Shown: positions 47,558 to 55,650 of the stretch, piece after piece | Layout of the letters: the number at the start of each line of letters is the position of its first letter | How positions within the stretch are numbered: the stretch's first letter is position 1 | Assembly: GCF_013911085.1 (NCBI RefSeq) | Contig: NZ_JACERN010000017.1 | Location: forward strand, 62,001-126,000 | From: Aquitalea aquatica | GTDB taxonomy: Bacteria; Pseudomonadota; Gammaproteobacteria; Burkholderiales; Chromobacteriaceae | Reading direction: 5' to 3' | Length of the DNA stretch: 64,000 bases | Made by a program: the position numbers and the translations under genes | Notes under the pieces: generated by a model | Databases searched by the model: none | What the model saw: only the letters and a program-made list of their open reading frames with translations | What the model was told of the DNA's origin: nothing

Positions 47558-48493
47558 CTATGCCAGGGTAAGCAAGGCCGCAGTCAGCTCGCGCAGTTTG
47601 GGGCTGTTGCGGCTGGGCTCGGGCATCACCAGAAAGTAGGCAAGCGCGCAGGTGGTCAAATCTCTAAACGGCATCACCAACTCGCCGCTGGCCAGCCGAT
47701 CGTGCGCCAGGCGCGGGTCTCCCAGCGCAATGCCGTAGCCCAGCACCGCCGCACCAGTAGCTGACTCCAGCGAATCAAACACCACATGGCGCGCGGTCAT
47801 TTCTCCGCTGCCATATTGCTGCCACCAGCCTTGCCACGCCTGCTGGCTGGTATCGGCATGAATCAGGCAGTGGTGCTGCATATCAGCCGGGGTGTGCAAC
47901 TCCAGCGCCATATCCGGGCGACACATCGGGGTAAGGTGCTCGGCAAACAGCCGTTCTGCATGCAGGCCATGCCATTGGCCATCGCCACGCACCAGCATGG
48001 CGTCCAGCTCTGCGCCGGTGAAATCGGGGGTATCGCTGATGGAGGTGCTGATGTCGATGCGAATGCCGGGCAGCAACTGTTGCAGGCTGTCCAGCCGAGG
48101 CAGGAACCAGCGCAGTGCCAGCGTGGATGGCAGGCGCAGGCGAATCACTTGCTGCTGCGGGCTGGCCAAGCGTGAAAAAGCGGACAGCTCGGCCAATACG
48201 CACCGGGCAACCTGTTGGAGCGGTTCGCCTTCCGGACTCAAGTACATGCTGGTGGCGCTGCGCCGAAACAAGGCAAGCAGATAGTACTGTTCCAGTTGCT
48301 GGATCTAGCGGCTGACCGCGCCTTGGGTACGGTGCAGCTGGGTGGCTGCGCGCGACAGGCTGCCCAACTGGGCGACGGCGATAAACGCCTGCAATCCCAT
48401 GATGGATGGCAGGCGTTTGGTCAGATCGCCAAGCGAGTATGCATCCGCTGCATATCCGGCTTCAGAATTTGTCGATATTCGGCTCATGGGCAA
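47558..48493 (-). pseudogene. LysR-family regulator interrupted by one amber codon
   Basis: Full-length LysR frame of 311 codons except for TAG at 48305-48307 (read on the minus strand). Upstream part: LQAFIAVAQLGSLSRAATQL and HRTQGAVSR. Directly after the stop, in the same frame: IQQLEQYYLLALFRRS. In LysR proteins the residue at this point of the recognition helix is normally Gln, so CAG to TAG is the simplest explanation. The remaining effector domain is intact (LRLPSTLALRWFLPRLDSL). It could be a recent pseudogene, a sequencing error or a suppressed codon. Divergent from the NTF2-like gene at 48536. Confidence 0.82.
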
Positions 48494-48535
48494 ATGGCTA
48501 AGGGTGGTGGCTCACACCAAACAAGGAATACAGCA

Positions 48536-48955
48536 ATGTCCGGTATCGATACGGCGCAGTTCGCAGCCAGTCTGACAGACTACCTGCACGCACTTGAACA
48601 GAGCAATGTGGATGAGGTGGTCGCGCTGTTTGCGCCACAGGCCACCATTTATTCGCCCCTGTTGGGCTGGGTCAGTCCTGCGTCGTTTTATCGCAAGCTG
48701 GCCGATGCCTCGGGCAATAGCAAGATCACCCTGCTGGACATCTTCCACAGCAGCCAGGGCAGCCGCCGTGCCACCGCCTATTTTCGGTATGACTGGGTGC
48801 TGAAAGACCACAGCACCGTCAGCTTTGATTGCGTGGACGTGTTTGACTTCACTGTTGACGGCCTGATTGAAAAGCTGGTCATCATCTACGACACCCACAC
48901 CATCCGTGCCGACCTGGGCGATCGCTTTAGCAAGGCTTGCTCCGAAAATGATTAA
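48536..48955 (+). CDS. NTF2-like/SnoaL-like protein
   Basis: 139 aa cone-fold protein of the nuclear transport factor 2-like superfamily: AASLTDYLHALEQSNVDEVVALFAPQ (helices, split by a turn), ATIYSPLLGWVSP, strands ATAYFRYDWVLKD and VSFDCVDVFDFTVDG. ATG 48536 with AAGGAA upstream; the frame is open upstream only because of the antisense LysR. Function unknown, possibly a small-molecule isomerase or binding protein. Last intact host gene before the prophage. Confidence 0.82.
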   Translation: MSGIDTAQFAASLTDYLHALEQSNVDEVVALFAPQATIYSPLLGWVSPASFYRKLADASGNSKITLLDIFHSSQGSRRATAYFRYDWVLKDHSTVSFDCVDVFDFTVDGLIEKLVIIYDTHTIRADLGDRFSKACSEND

Positions 48956-49049
48956 CCCTTTTCAGACCGCTTTAAGCAGTCATTGCCTTGTGTGAGGTCG
49001 AATGTCAGTAATGGCCGAAACTCGGACGTGGCCAACTTTTAATGTCATA

Positions 49050-49095
49050 AACAACAAGAGCACTGACCCTTTGATGGACCAGTGCTCTTGTTGTT
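49050..49095. terminator. Long perfect hairpin at the host/prophage boundary
   Basis: The 16-base arm 49050-49065 (AACAACAAGAGCACTG) pairs perfectly with 49080-49095 around a 14-base loop. A-rich on one side and T-rich on the other, so it could terminate in both directions. It follows the NTF2-like gene by about 95 bases. Confidence 0.6.
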
Positions 49096-49174
49096 CATGC
49101 GCAGGACGATCCAAGTCAGCGGTATCTCAGGGGCAGACCCCAGGCCATAGTTGCCTGATTCCCACCAGAAATAG

Positions 49175-49369
49175 TGTGGTGTGCTGAGGTTAATTGCACA
49201 GGGAGGAACCAGCGGGACCAGATGGGATGAAGCGGGATCAGCCGCGCCAGGCAAGCGTTTCAGCCAATCAACCGCCCCAAGGCACCCGCTGTTTAAATTT
49301 TGCGAAAGAGTTACACGCGCAAGGCCAGAAATGGCACTTTTAGCAAGTTATTTGCACTGACGTCAGGCG
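49175..49369. other. Candidate left end of the Mu-like prophage with short repeats
   Basis: No gene between the hairpin and the repressor stop at 49370. TGTGGTGTGC at 49175 is a possible terminal TG end. Then repeats at 10-base spacing: GGAACCAG, GGGACCAG, GGGATGAA, GGGATCAG (49205-49241), and the pair GTTAATTGCAC (49189-49199) and GTTATTTGCAC (49347-49357). Mu-type ends carry several transposase sites in this interval. The exact end cannot be fixed without the right end or a target duplication. Confidence 0.4.
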
Positions 49370-50149
49370 TCAGAGTTGACGGCCAAACCAGACTACGCGG
49401 CCAACAACTGCAAAATCGCCGCCAGGATTCGCAGGATCAATCTCAAAGGGCCTGTATGCCTCGTTGGCACTCATGATCTCCAGCTTCCCACCTGGTAGCT
49501 TCTGCACCCGCTTAACAAGCAAGTCCCCCTCAATGCGCAGCACATACAGCCCAGTTGTTGGCGATGTGTCTGCGTGATTCACCAGGATGACATCCCTGTC
49601 ATTCAGAACACCCTCCATTGAATCACCCTTTACCGATAGGACTGATAGGTCCTTGGGGTCAATTCGCAGGAAGTTATCTATCCAGTAGCGCCGGAAAGAC
49701 ATGGAGAAGATGGGCTTTTCACCAGCTACCGCCGCGCCATGCCCTGCTGCAGCCTTGAGATTGTAGCGAGGGATGAAGACAAATTCGTCCAGATCCACGG
49801 GATTTCCCAACGTATCGCAGCATTGGCATTGAGAGTCTGATGAAGATGCCACCTTATCAGTAGACCCTTTGCGCATTTCTCCTTCACCAAACAGCAACCA
49901 ATCAGCCGCAAGACCATATTTTTTGGCATAGATCGAGATCTTTGTCGCATCGGGCTCTCTCTCGCCTGCCTCCCATGCCTGGAATGTTGATAGTGAGACA
50001 CCAACGACATTGGCAGCCTCAATCCTGGGCACTCCCATAGCCTCTCTAGCCTCTCTAATTCGGCTCCCAAGAGCGGACCGGTTACTTTCAGGTTGATCTA
50101 GTGAACCTGAAAGCAACATCTGACCATCAGTACCTGTTTTAGAGTTCAT
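49370..50149 (-). CDS. Prophage repressor, HTH plus S24 (LexA-like) peptidase
   Basis: 259 aa. N-terminal XRE-type HTH (about residues 29-85: RIREAREAMGVPRIEAANVV, SLSTFQAWEAGEREPD) and a C-terminal LexA/CI autoprotease domain: VLSVKGDSMEGVL with the nucleophile Ser, and GDLLVKRVQKL with the catalytic Lys. Cleavage on DNA damage would induce the phage; Mu itself uses a different, non-cleavable repressor. Leftward gene at the left end, divergent from ner, in the position of Mu c. Operator-like repeats lie in the intergenic region and inside its own first 25 codons. Confidence 0.9.
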   Translation of the reverse strand: MNSKTGTDGQMLLSGSLDQPESNRSALGSRIREAREAMGVPRIEAANVVGVSLSTFQAWEAGEREPDATKISIYAKKYGLAADWLLFGEGEMRKGSTDKVASSSDSQCQCCDTLGNPVDLDEFVFIPRYNLKAAAGHGAAVAGEKPIFSMSFRRYWIDNFLRIDPKDLSVLSVKGDSMEGVLNDRDVILVNHADTSPTTGLYVLRIEGDLLVKRVQKLPGGKLEIMSANEAYRPFEIDPANPGGDFAVVGRVVWFGRQL

Positions 50150-50253
50150 TGCAAGCGCCTGAAAATTAATAGCTTTCTTGGTCAGTGTTTGATTTCACAC
50201 ACACTTAAACCTGAAAACAAGTTGAAAACGGTTGTTAAGTATTCATTTTCAGG
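50085..50253. promoter_or_regulatory. Early operator region between repressor and ner
   Basis: Five copies of CCTGAAA or its complement: a perfect inverted pair CTTTCAGGTT (50085-50094) and AACCTGAAAG (50104-50113) within the repressor gene, CCTGAAAA at 50158-50165 and 50210-50217, and TTTTCAGG at 50246-50253. The repeats flank both divergent starts, as expected for repressor/Ner operators. Confidence 0.6.
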
Positions 50254-50291
50254 TATCATGTGCTCACCTAATCACCGCAAGAGATTAAGAA

Positions 50292-50609
50292 ATGAGCACA
50301 TCCGCAACCCAAAAAAAACCCGCCGAGGATTGGCACCGGGCGGATATTGTGGCGGCCGTTCGTAAGGCTGGATGGTCTCTTCGCAAGTTGTCTATCGGGG
50401 CTGGTTTGAGCCCTAGTGCATTGAATAATGCCTTGGATAGATCGTGGCCAAAAGCAGAAGGAATCATCGCTGCTGCTATTGGCGTTACGCCGGAGACCAT
50501 CTGGCCAAGCCGCTACGCTAAGCGCCATTTTAAGCCAGTTTTCCCATCCGTTCCCCCTTCATCTGCAAATACCCAAGCGGCATCCCGCTCGGCTGTTGTT
50601 GTTGAGTGA
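50292..50609 (+). CDS. ner: Ner/Nlp-family DNA-binding regulator
   Basis: 105 aa. The N-terminal 75 residues carry the Ner HTH: WHRADIVAAVRKAGWSLRKL, SIGAGLSPSALNNALDRSWP, KAEGIIAAAIGVTPETIWPSR. In Mu, Ner represses both early and repressor promoters, helping switch to lytic growth. First rightward gene of the prophage. The C-terminal 30 residues are a low-complexity tail longer than in Mu Ner. Confidence 0.9.
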   Translation: MSTSATQKKPAEDWHRADIVAAVRKAGWSLRKLSIGAGLSPSALNNALDRSWPKAEGIIAAAIGVTPETIWPSRYAKRHFKPVFPSVPPSSANTQAASRSAVVVE

Positions 50610-50670
50610 ATGGTAGGGGTGAGCTGACCAAATGGCCACAACACAGATTCTCTGAGCAAGGAGTCACGCC

Positions 50671-51144
50671 ATGAGAAACCACAGCGGGAAATCCCGCAGA
50701 CCAACCAGCCTTGCCGAGGCTTTCGATCTTGATGAGGCAAATGCGCTCAAAGCGCATCGACGTCCGCGTAAGCAGATGGAAGAGCTAATGGGAACAAACC
50801 GCTCTACCTATGCCCGCTGGGTATCCGACTGTGAGATGCCTGCAGGTCGCCTGCTCCAGTTTGCTGTGCTCTGCGGCTCCGCCAATGTCATTGAGTACCT
50901 CGCCATTGCCTGCGGAAAGCTGGTCGTCAGCATTCCAAGCGGGAAAAAGGCCAAAGCTGGCGACCTGGGAGAAATGCAAGCCAATTTCGGTAAGGCCGTG
51001 ATGCTTCTGGAGCAGTTTTACCGGGGGAAGTCTGAACTGTCGGAAACCCTTGGCGTATTGAATGAAGTTCTCTCGCAGGTGGCATACCACCGCGAGAACG
51101 TCATCAAAACAGGCCAGCCGGAACTTGAATTGTTTGGGGACTAA
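50671..51144 (+). CDS. Small phage regulatory protein, HTH-like
   Basis: 157 aa. LAEAFDLDEANALKAHRRPR and MEELMGTNRSTYARWVSDCE suggest a Cro/CII-like DNA-binding fold. The rest is helical (FGKAVMLLEQFYRGKSELSE). AAGGAG precedes ATG 50671. Lies between ner and the transposase, where Mu-like phages often carry an extra regulator. Exact role unknown. Confidence 0.75.
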   Translation: MRNHSGKSRRPTSLAEAFDLDEANALKAHRRPRKQMEELMGTNRSTYARWVSDCEMPAGRLLQFAVLCGSANVIEYLAIACGKLVVSIPSGKKAKAGDLGEMQANFGKAVMLLEQFYRGKSELSETLGVLNEVLSQVAYHRENVIKTGQPELELFGD

Positions 51145-51146
51145 GC

Positions 51147-53249
51147 ATGGCCCAAGCCGAACTCAAAACTCACTACAGTGCTGCAGAGCTGGCAGAAATG
51201 AAACTGCCCAGCATGCCAGGAACAATCCAAGGGATTGGTATCCGGGCCAAGGCTGAGCAATGGGAGTCAAAAAAGCGCCAGGGCCGTGGCGGTGGCTATG
51301 AATACGCACTTTCTAGCCTGCCCGAGATAGCTGCCCGCGCTATCAAGGATCGCCTTGTCACATCAATGATTTCAGCGCCTGCGGTATCTGTGCCTACCTT
51401 GCCAATGAAGGCCGCACAGCTCGAACTGGCTTTGACTAGCCGTCAACAGACGGTTGAAGGTGCCCGCAAGGGTGTTCTGGTTGCCATTGATCGCCTGATG
51501 GCTGGTTGCGGTGTCAGCCGTGAAGCTGCCATTCATACCATGCTGACCCAGGCCAAGGCCGGGACACTGGACCCGCACCTGGAACGGATGCTACGCGCCG
51601 CCCATGATGGCCGTGGCCGTAAGGGTGATAGCCCGTATCCCTCGGTGCGCAGCATCAAGGGCTGGCGCGCCCTGGAAAAACAAGGGCAGCTTGCTCCGAA
51701 AACTGCGGTCAGCACCGTGTTGGAAATCCCTGCCTGGGCTAAGTCCTTCCTGACTTACTGGCAGCTGCCATCTAAGCCAAGCGTGTCCCATGCCTATGAG
51801 CAGTTTGCACGGGATTGGACTAATAGCCCGGAAATGCTGCCATCGATTCACCAGGTACGCCGCTTCATCGGAAAACTCGGTGCGGTATCGCGGGAAGTCG
51901 GCCGTATGGGGCCGCGTGAGATGAAGAACATCAAGCCCTTTGTCCGTCGCGATATTTCCCAGCTGCAGCCGAATGACGTATGGACCGCTGATGGTCACAC
52001 CTTCGACGCTGAGGTGCAGCACCCGATGCATGGCAGACCATTCCGCCCGGAAATCACCGCCATCATCGACGTTGCTACCCGCCGCATCATTGGCTGGAGT
52101 GTCGGCCTGGCCGAGTCGGGTCTTGCCGTACTGGATGCCATTACCCATGCGGTTACCCGTGAGGGCGTGATGGCGATCTTCTATGTCGACAATGGCTCCG
52201 GCTACAAAAACGACATGCTACGCAATGAGTCGACCGGGATTATGGGGCGGCTGGGTGCTGAAATGAAATTCGCCCGCCCTTACAACTCGCAGGCCAAGGG
52301 GGCTGTTGAGCGGCTGCACAAGTCAGTGTTTGTGCGTGCTGCACGTGAACTGCAGAGCTATGTCGGAACCGACATGGACCGAGAGGCCAAACTGAGCCAG
52401 TTCAAGCTGACCCGTAAGGCGATCAAGGATGGTGGCAGCGTGAACCTGATCAGCTGGCCGCAATTCATCGAATTCATCAACCAACGCATTGCCGACTACA
52501 ACGCCCGGCCACATAGCAGTCTGAACGGCATCAGCCCAGACATGAAACTGGCTGAGTTTGTAGCCATGGGCTGGGAGCCGACCTGCCTGCAGCCAGGTGA
52601 AGAGGCTTACCTGTTCCGCCCACAGGTAGAGCGCACGATCAGCCGCTGTGAAATCTCGGTTTTTGGTAATCGCTACTTCAGCCGTGAGCTGGAGGAGTTT
52701 CACGGAGAGCGCCTACGCATTGGCTACGACGTTAACGACGCCAGCCAGATCTGGGTTTATGCGGACGATGGCAGGCTAATTTGCACAGCCGAATGGAATG
52801 CCAATGTACGCAGTTACTTCCCAGTTTCCGTGATTGAACAGGCTAGGGACCGTCGTGCTGCAGGCCGTGTAAACCGTCTGCAAGTGCATATGGAAGAAGT
52901 CCAGGCCGAGCGTCGTGGCCAACTGGCCATTGAGGCCACACAGGAAATCGTTATCCCCGGACTGATCAGCGGAACCCGTGAGCAACTGGCAGAGGCTGCA
53001 GCACTTGCCCGTGCTAAACGCCAGCCACAGGTAGCTGAAACACCGAGTCTGCGGGTAATCGATGTCGAGCCGGCCCCCGTGCCCAGCAACGTGCTGAGCC
53101 TACCGGATACCCCGGATGCCCGTTACCGCTACTTCTGCACCCTGCGCGACCGTCACCAGCGCGGCGAACCCTTGGGTGAGCGTGAGCTGGACTGGCTACT
53201 GAACAAATACGTCCGCACCAATGAATACCGAACCCTCAGCCAGCGCTGA
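51147..53249 (+). CDS. Mu-type DDE transposase A
   Basis: 700 aa integrase and replicative transposase. An N-terminal end-binding domain of the MuA type (AELAEMKLPSMPGTIQGIG, ending near residue 70) is followed by the beta/gamma helices and the RNase H catalytic core: Asp in DVWTADGHTFDAEV, Asp in AIFYVDNGSGYKN, Glu in NSQAKGAVERLHKS. A beta-barrel follows (SVFGNRYFSRELEEFHG) and a basic C-terminal region for the B protein. All three catalytic residues are present, so it appears functional. Overlaps the long frame of the B gene. Confidence 0.94.
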   Translation: MAQAELKTHYSAAELAEMKLPSMPGTIQGIGIRAKAEQWESKKRQGRGGGYEYALSSLPEIAARAIKDRLVTSMISAPAVSVPTLPMKAAQLELALTSRQQTVEGARKGVLVAIDRLMAGCGVSREAAIHTMLTQAKAGTLDPHLERMLRAAHDGRGRKGDSPYPSVRSIKGWRALEKQGQLAPKTAVSTVLEIPAWAKSFLTYWQLPSKPSVSHAYEQFARDWTNSPEMLPSIHQVRRFIGKLGAVSREVGRMGPREMKNIKPFVRRDISQLQPNDVWTADGHTFDAEVQHPMHGRPFRPEITAIIDVATRRIIGWSVGLAESGLAVLDAITHAVTREGVMAIFYVDNGSGYKNDMLRNESTGIMGRLGAEMKFARPYNSQAKGAVERLHKSVFVRAARELQSYVGTDMDREAKLSQFKLTRKAIKDGGSVNLISWPQFIEFINQRIADYNARPHSSLNGISPDMKLAEFVAMGWEPTCLQPGEEAYLFRPQVERTISRCEISVFGNRYFSRELEEFHGERLRIGYDVNDASQIWVYADDGRLICTAEWNANVRSYFPVSVIEQARDRRAAGRVNRLQVHMEEVQAERRGQLAIEATQEIVIPGLISGTREQLAEAAALARAKRQPQVAETPSLRVIDVEPAPVPSNVLSLPDTPDARYRYFCTLRDRHQRGEPLGERELDWLLNKYVRTNEYRTLSQR

Positions 53250-53274
53250 GACCACAAGAAACAGGAGCCTAAAC

Positions 53275-53988
53275 GTGAATCGCATTGCACCGATTGCCAA
53301 CCTCGACCTTGTCAGCATCGCCATGAGCAAGCTGATCAACCGCCAAGACGGCCTGCCGGGCCTGGGCGTTTACTACGGCCCTAGTGGTTATGGCAAGACG
53401 ACCACCATCGTCGCTGTAGCCAACGAGACCCGTGCCTACTACGTCCAGATGCGCAGCGCCTGGGGCAAAAAAGCCCTTCTGGAAAAGATCGCCTTCGAAA
53501 TGGGTATGCGCCCTGCTGCCACGGTTTCGGCCAATCTGGATCTGATCTGCGAACAGATGTCGACCAGCCAGCGGCCGCTGATTCTGGATGAGGCCGACCA
53601 TGCGGCGTCTCGCCCCGGCATGGTGGAGTTGCTGCGCGATATCTACGAAGGCAGCCAGGCACCTCTGATGCTGGTTGGCGAAGAGATGTTGCCGAACAAG
53701 CTCAAAAAATTCGAACGATTCCATGGCCGAGTTCTGGCTTGGGTGCCTGCGCAGCCGGTGACCATGAGCGATGCCCTGAAGTTGAAAGATATCTACAGCC
53801 CGGACATCGCCATTGCCGATGACTTGTTGGCTTATGTGGTCGACCTTGCTCACGGCTCTGTACGTCGGCTTTGCGTCAACCTGGTGAACATTCAGGAGCA
53901 CGCCATGTTGAATGGTCTGGACGCAATTGACCGGGCGACATGGGGTACCCAGCCGCTCTATACCGGCGATGCGCCGAGAAGGGTTTAA
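53275..53988 (+). CDS. Mu B-type ATP-dependent target-DNA activator
   Basis: AAA+ ATPase that selects target DNA and stimulates the transposase. From GTG 53275 it is 237 aa; AGGAG at 53263-53267 supports this start over an ATG at 53221 within the A gene. Walker A GPSGYGKTTT, Walker B LILDEADH, sensor region VGEEMLPNKLKKFERF. It lacks the N-terminal HTH found in Mu B, so it is of the shorter type seen in many Mu relatives. Confidence 0.9.
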   Translation: MNRIAPIANLDLVSIAMSKLINRQDGLPGLGVYYGPSGYGKTTTIVAVANETRAYYVQMRSAWGKKALLEKIAFEMGMRPAATVSANLDLICEQMSTSQRPLILDEADHAASRPGMVELLRDIYEGSQAPLMLVGEEMLPNKLKKFERFHGRVLAWVPAQPVTMSDALKLKDIYSPDIAIADDLLAYVVDLAHGSVRRLCVNLVNIQEHAMLNGLDAIDRATWGTQPLYTGDAPRRV

Positions 53989-53990
53989 CC

Positions 53991-54623
53991 ATGGCAGCGA
54001 CAAAGCAAAAACGTCGCGGTGCCCACTTAGAAATGGTGGGGGGTAAGGGGGGGCGTCAGAGAGTTTGGGAGGCCATCCGGGCCAATCGTGATGGCTTCTA
54101 TCTGGCAGACATATCCCGCGCCGCCAAGGTCGATCTGGCGACAGTCAGAACGTACGTGCAAGCACTCGAACGTGGCGGATTTATCCAGCAGTGCAATGTG
54201 ACCGTAAAGCTAGCAGAGGCAAAGCAATTTGCCTTGGTCAAGGATAACGGCCTGGAAGCGCCGCGTCTGACAGCCGAAGGAAAGCCGGTTATTCAAGGGC
54301 TAATCAATGAGGCGATGTGGCGAACCATGCGGATGGTACGCGACTTCAATTTCCACGAACTCGCTGCACTGTCCAGCACAACAGAAGTTTCAGTCGCACC
54401 AGGTACGGCCCGGACCTATCTGAGGCACCTGGCCACCGCTGGTTATTTGATTGAAATCGATAAAGGGCATGGCAAGGGTGCTGGTGGAATTCCTACCCGG
54501 TACCGCTTTAATCCAGCCCGGAATAGCGGGCCGCGCCCTCCGATGATCCAGCGTACCAAGTCGATCTATGACCCCAATTTGGGCCAGATCGTTTGGCAAG
54601 AGGAGCCAGATCATGACTGCTGA
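53991..54623 (+). CDS. Winged-helix phage early protein
   Basis: 210 aa from ATG 53991, 3 bases after the B stop. Two winged-helix-like modules can be seen: VWEAIRANRDGFYLADISRA with VDLATVRTYVQALERGG, and LAALSSTTEVSVAPGTARTY with LRHLATAGYLIEIDKG. Probably DNA-binding; role in the early phase unknown. Confidence 0.75.
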   Translation: MAATKQKRRGAHLEMVGGKGGRQRVWEAIRANRDGFYLADISRAAKVDLATVRTYVQALERGGFIQQCNVTVKLAEAKQFALVKDNGLEAPRLTAEGKPVIQGLINEAMWRTMRMVRDFNFHELAALSSTTEVSVAPGTARTYLRHLATAGYLIEIDKGHGKGAGGIPTRYRFNPARNSGPRPPMIQRTKSIYDPNLGQIVWQEEPDHDC

Positions 54624-54927
54624 TTGGCTAGAAATCCTGCGCACAGCCGTGGCCCAGCGTGGCCAGAAGCCGGTTGCTGCTGAGCTGGGTTACTCCCGCA
54701 CCACTATCAGCCTGGTCTTGGCTGGCAAATACGCAGGAAAGACCGATGCGGTCGCCACGAAGGTGCTGGCTGTCCTGGCTACGGTGACCTGCCCATTCAA
54801 TGGTCAGGAAATGACTATGGCTGATTGCCGCGCTTTCAGCAGCAGCCGTGCACCGACCCACCACCCGTTGAAACTGACGCACTGGCGGACCTGCCGCAAG
54901 TGCAAAAACTGCAGCAAAGGAGAGTGA
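54613..54927 (+). CDS. Small HTH protein with C-terminal cysteine cluster
   Basis: 104 aa from ATG 54613, overlapping the previous gene by 11 bases. The N-terminus resembles an XRE-type HTH (AVAAELGYSRTTISLVLAGKY-like segment: ELGYSRTTISLVLAGK). The end THWRTCRKCKNCSKGE holds three Cys that may bind zinc, with another Cys pair upstream (TCPF, ADC). Recurrent in Mu-like prophages of beta-proteobacteria; function unknown. Confidence 0.75.
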   Translation: MTADWLEILRTAVAQRGQKPVAAELGYSRTTISLVLAGKYAGKTDAVATKVLAVLATVTCPFNGQEMTMADCRAFSSSRAPTHHPLKLTHWRTCRKCKNCSKGE

Positions 54928-54928
54928 T

Positions 54929-55240
54929 ATGCAAACCGCCGACGCGCAGCGCCCTGTGCCTGCATTCCTGCCCATCAACACCCTGATGCTGCAGGCCGTG
55001 AAAAAAGTGGAAGTGGTGATCCAGGAGCTGGGCCGTCGCGGCTTTGCCGTGGTCAACATCGACATGAGCACCCCGTCACGCCCCACTGTCCAGATTCAGA
55101 CAAGTGCCCGCTGCGCTCAGCTGATTGAGTCGGGCCAAGCCGCTTACTACGGGTTTGGCCTCGGCCAGATTGGCCGCTTTCGCGAAGGCCAGTTCTGCCT
55201 GGATGGCTGCCGCGTAGTTTGGACCGAAAACGCTAACTGA
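54929..55240 (+). CDS. Hypothetical phage early protein
   Basis: 103 aa, starting 1 base after the previous stop. No domain recognised. Central strand-helix pattern (FAVVNIDMSTPSRPTVQIQT) and a hydrophobic aromatic stretch (AYYGFGLGQIGRF). GGAGAG precedes ATG 54929. Confidence 0.7.
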   Translation: MQTADAQRPVPAFLPINTLMLQAVKKVEVVIQELGRRGFAVVNIDMSTPSRPTVQIQTSARCAQLIESGQAAYYGFGLGQIGRFREGQFCLDGCRVVWTENAN

Positions 55241-55260
55241 TGAATGACCAGGAGAACGAC

Positions 55261-55650
55261 ATGACCGAGCAAACCGTAAACCGTGACTACCGTGTAATGC
55301 GCCGCAAGCTGGGCCTGAATCAGTCCCAATTCTGGACCGCCGTCCGCGTGACCCAATCTGGTGGCTCTCGCTATGAAAGCGGCCGCCAGGCACCTGCCAA
55401 CGTCGACGAAATGGTGCGCCTGCGCCATGAACTGGGAATTGATACCGCCCTGATCACCACGGAAAACGCTGACCTGATTCGCGCCATTCTAGCCGGCACG
55501 CTGGATAGCAAGCTGCTGCTGCAAAACGCTAACCGCTGCCGTGATCTCCTGATTCACCTTGGGAACGGTGCTGCGGATCTGACCGAGCTGGCTCAGTCTG
55601 TTTCCAACCTCGTAACAGGCAATCAGGAGATAACCCATGCACCCGCTTGA
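55261..55650 (+). CDS. XRE-family HTH phage protein
   Basis: 129 aa from ATG 55261, with AGGAG upstream; an ATG at 55240 has no Shine-Dalgarno. HTH: MRRKLGLNQSQFWTAVRVTQ, GSRYESGRQAPANVDEMVRL. The rest is helical. Overlaps the next gene by 14 bases. Probable transcription factor of the early region. Confidence 0.75.
   Translation: MTEQTVNRDYRVMRRKLGLNQSQFWTAVRVTQSGGSRYESGRQAPANVDEMVRLRHELGIDTALITTENADLIRAILAGTLDSKLLLQNANRCRDLLIHLGNGAADLTELAQSVSNLVTGNQEITHAPA

Noticed and set aside
49002-49187. Short frames on both strands around the boundary hairpin
   Set aside because: They read through the palindrome and have no ribosome-binding site; treated as non-coding.
49201-49241. CRISPR-like short repeats
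   Set aside because: Units are about 8 bases at 10-base spacing without spacers; fits phased protein-binding sites, not a CRISPR array.
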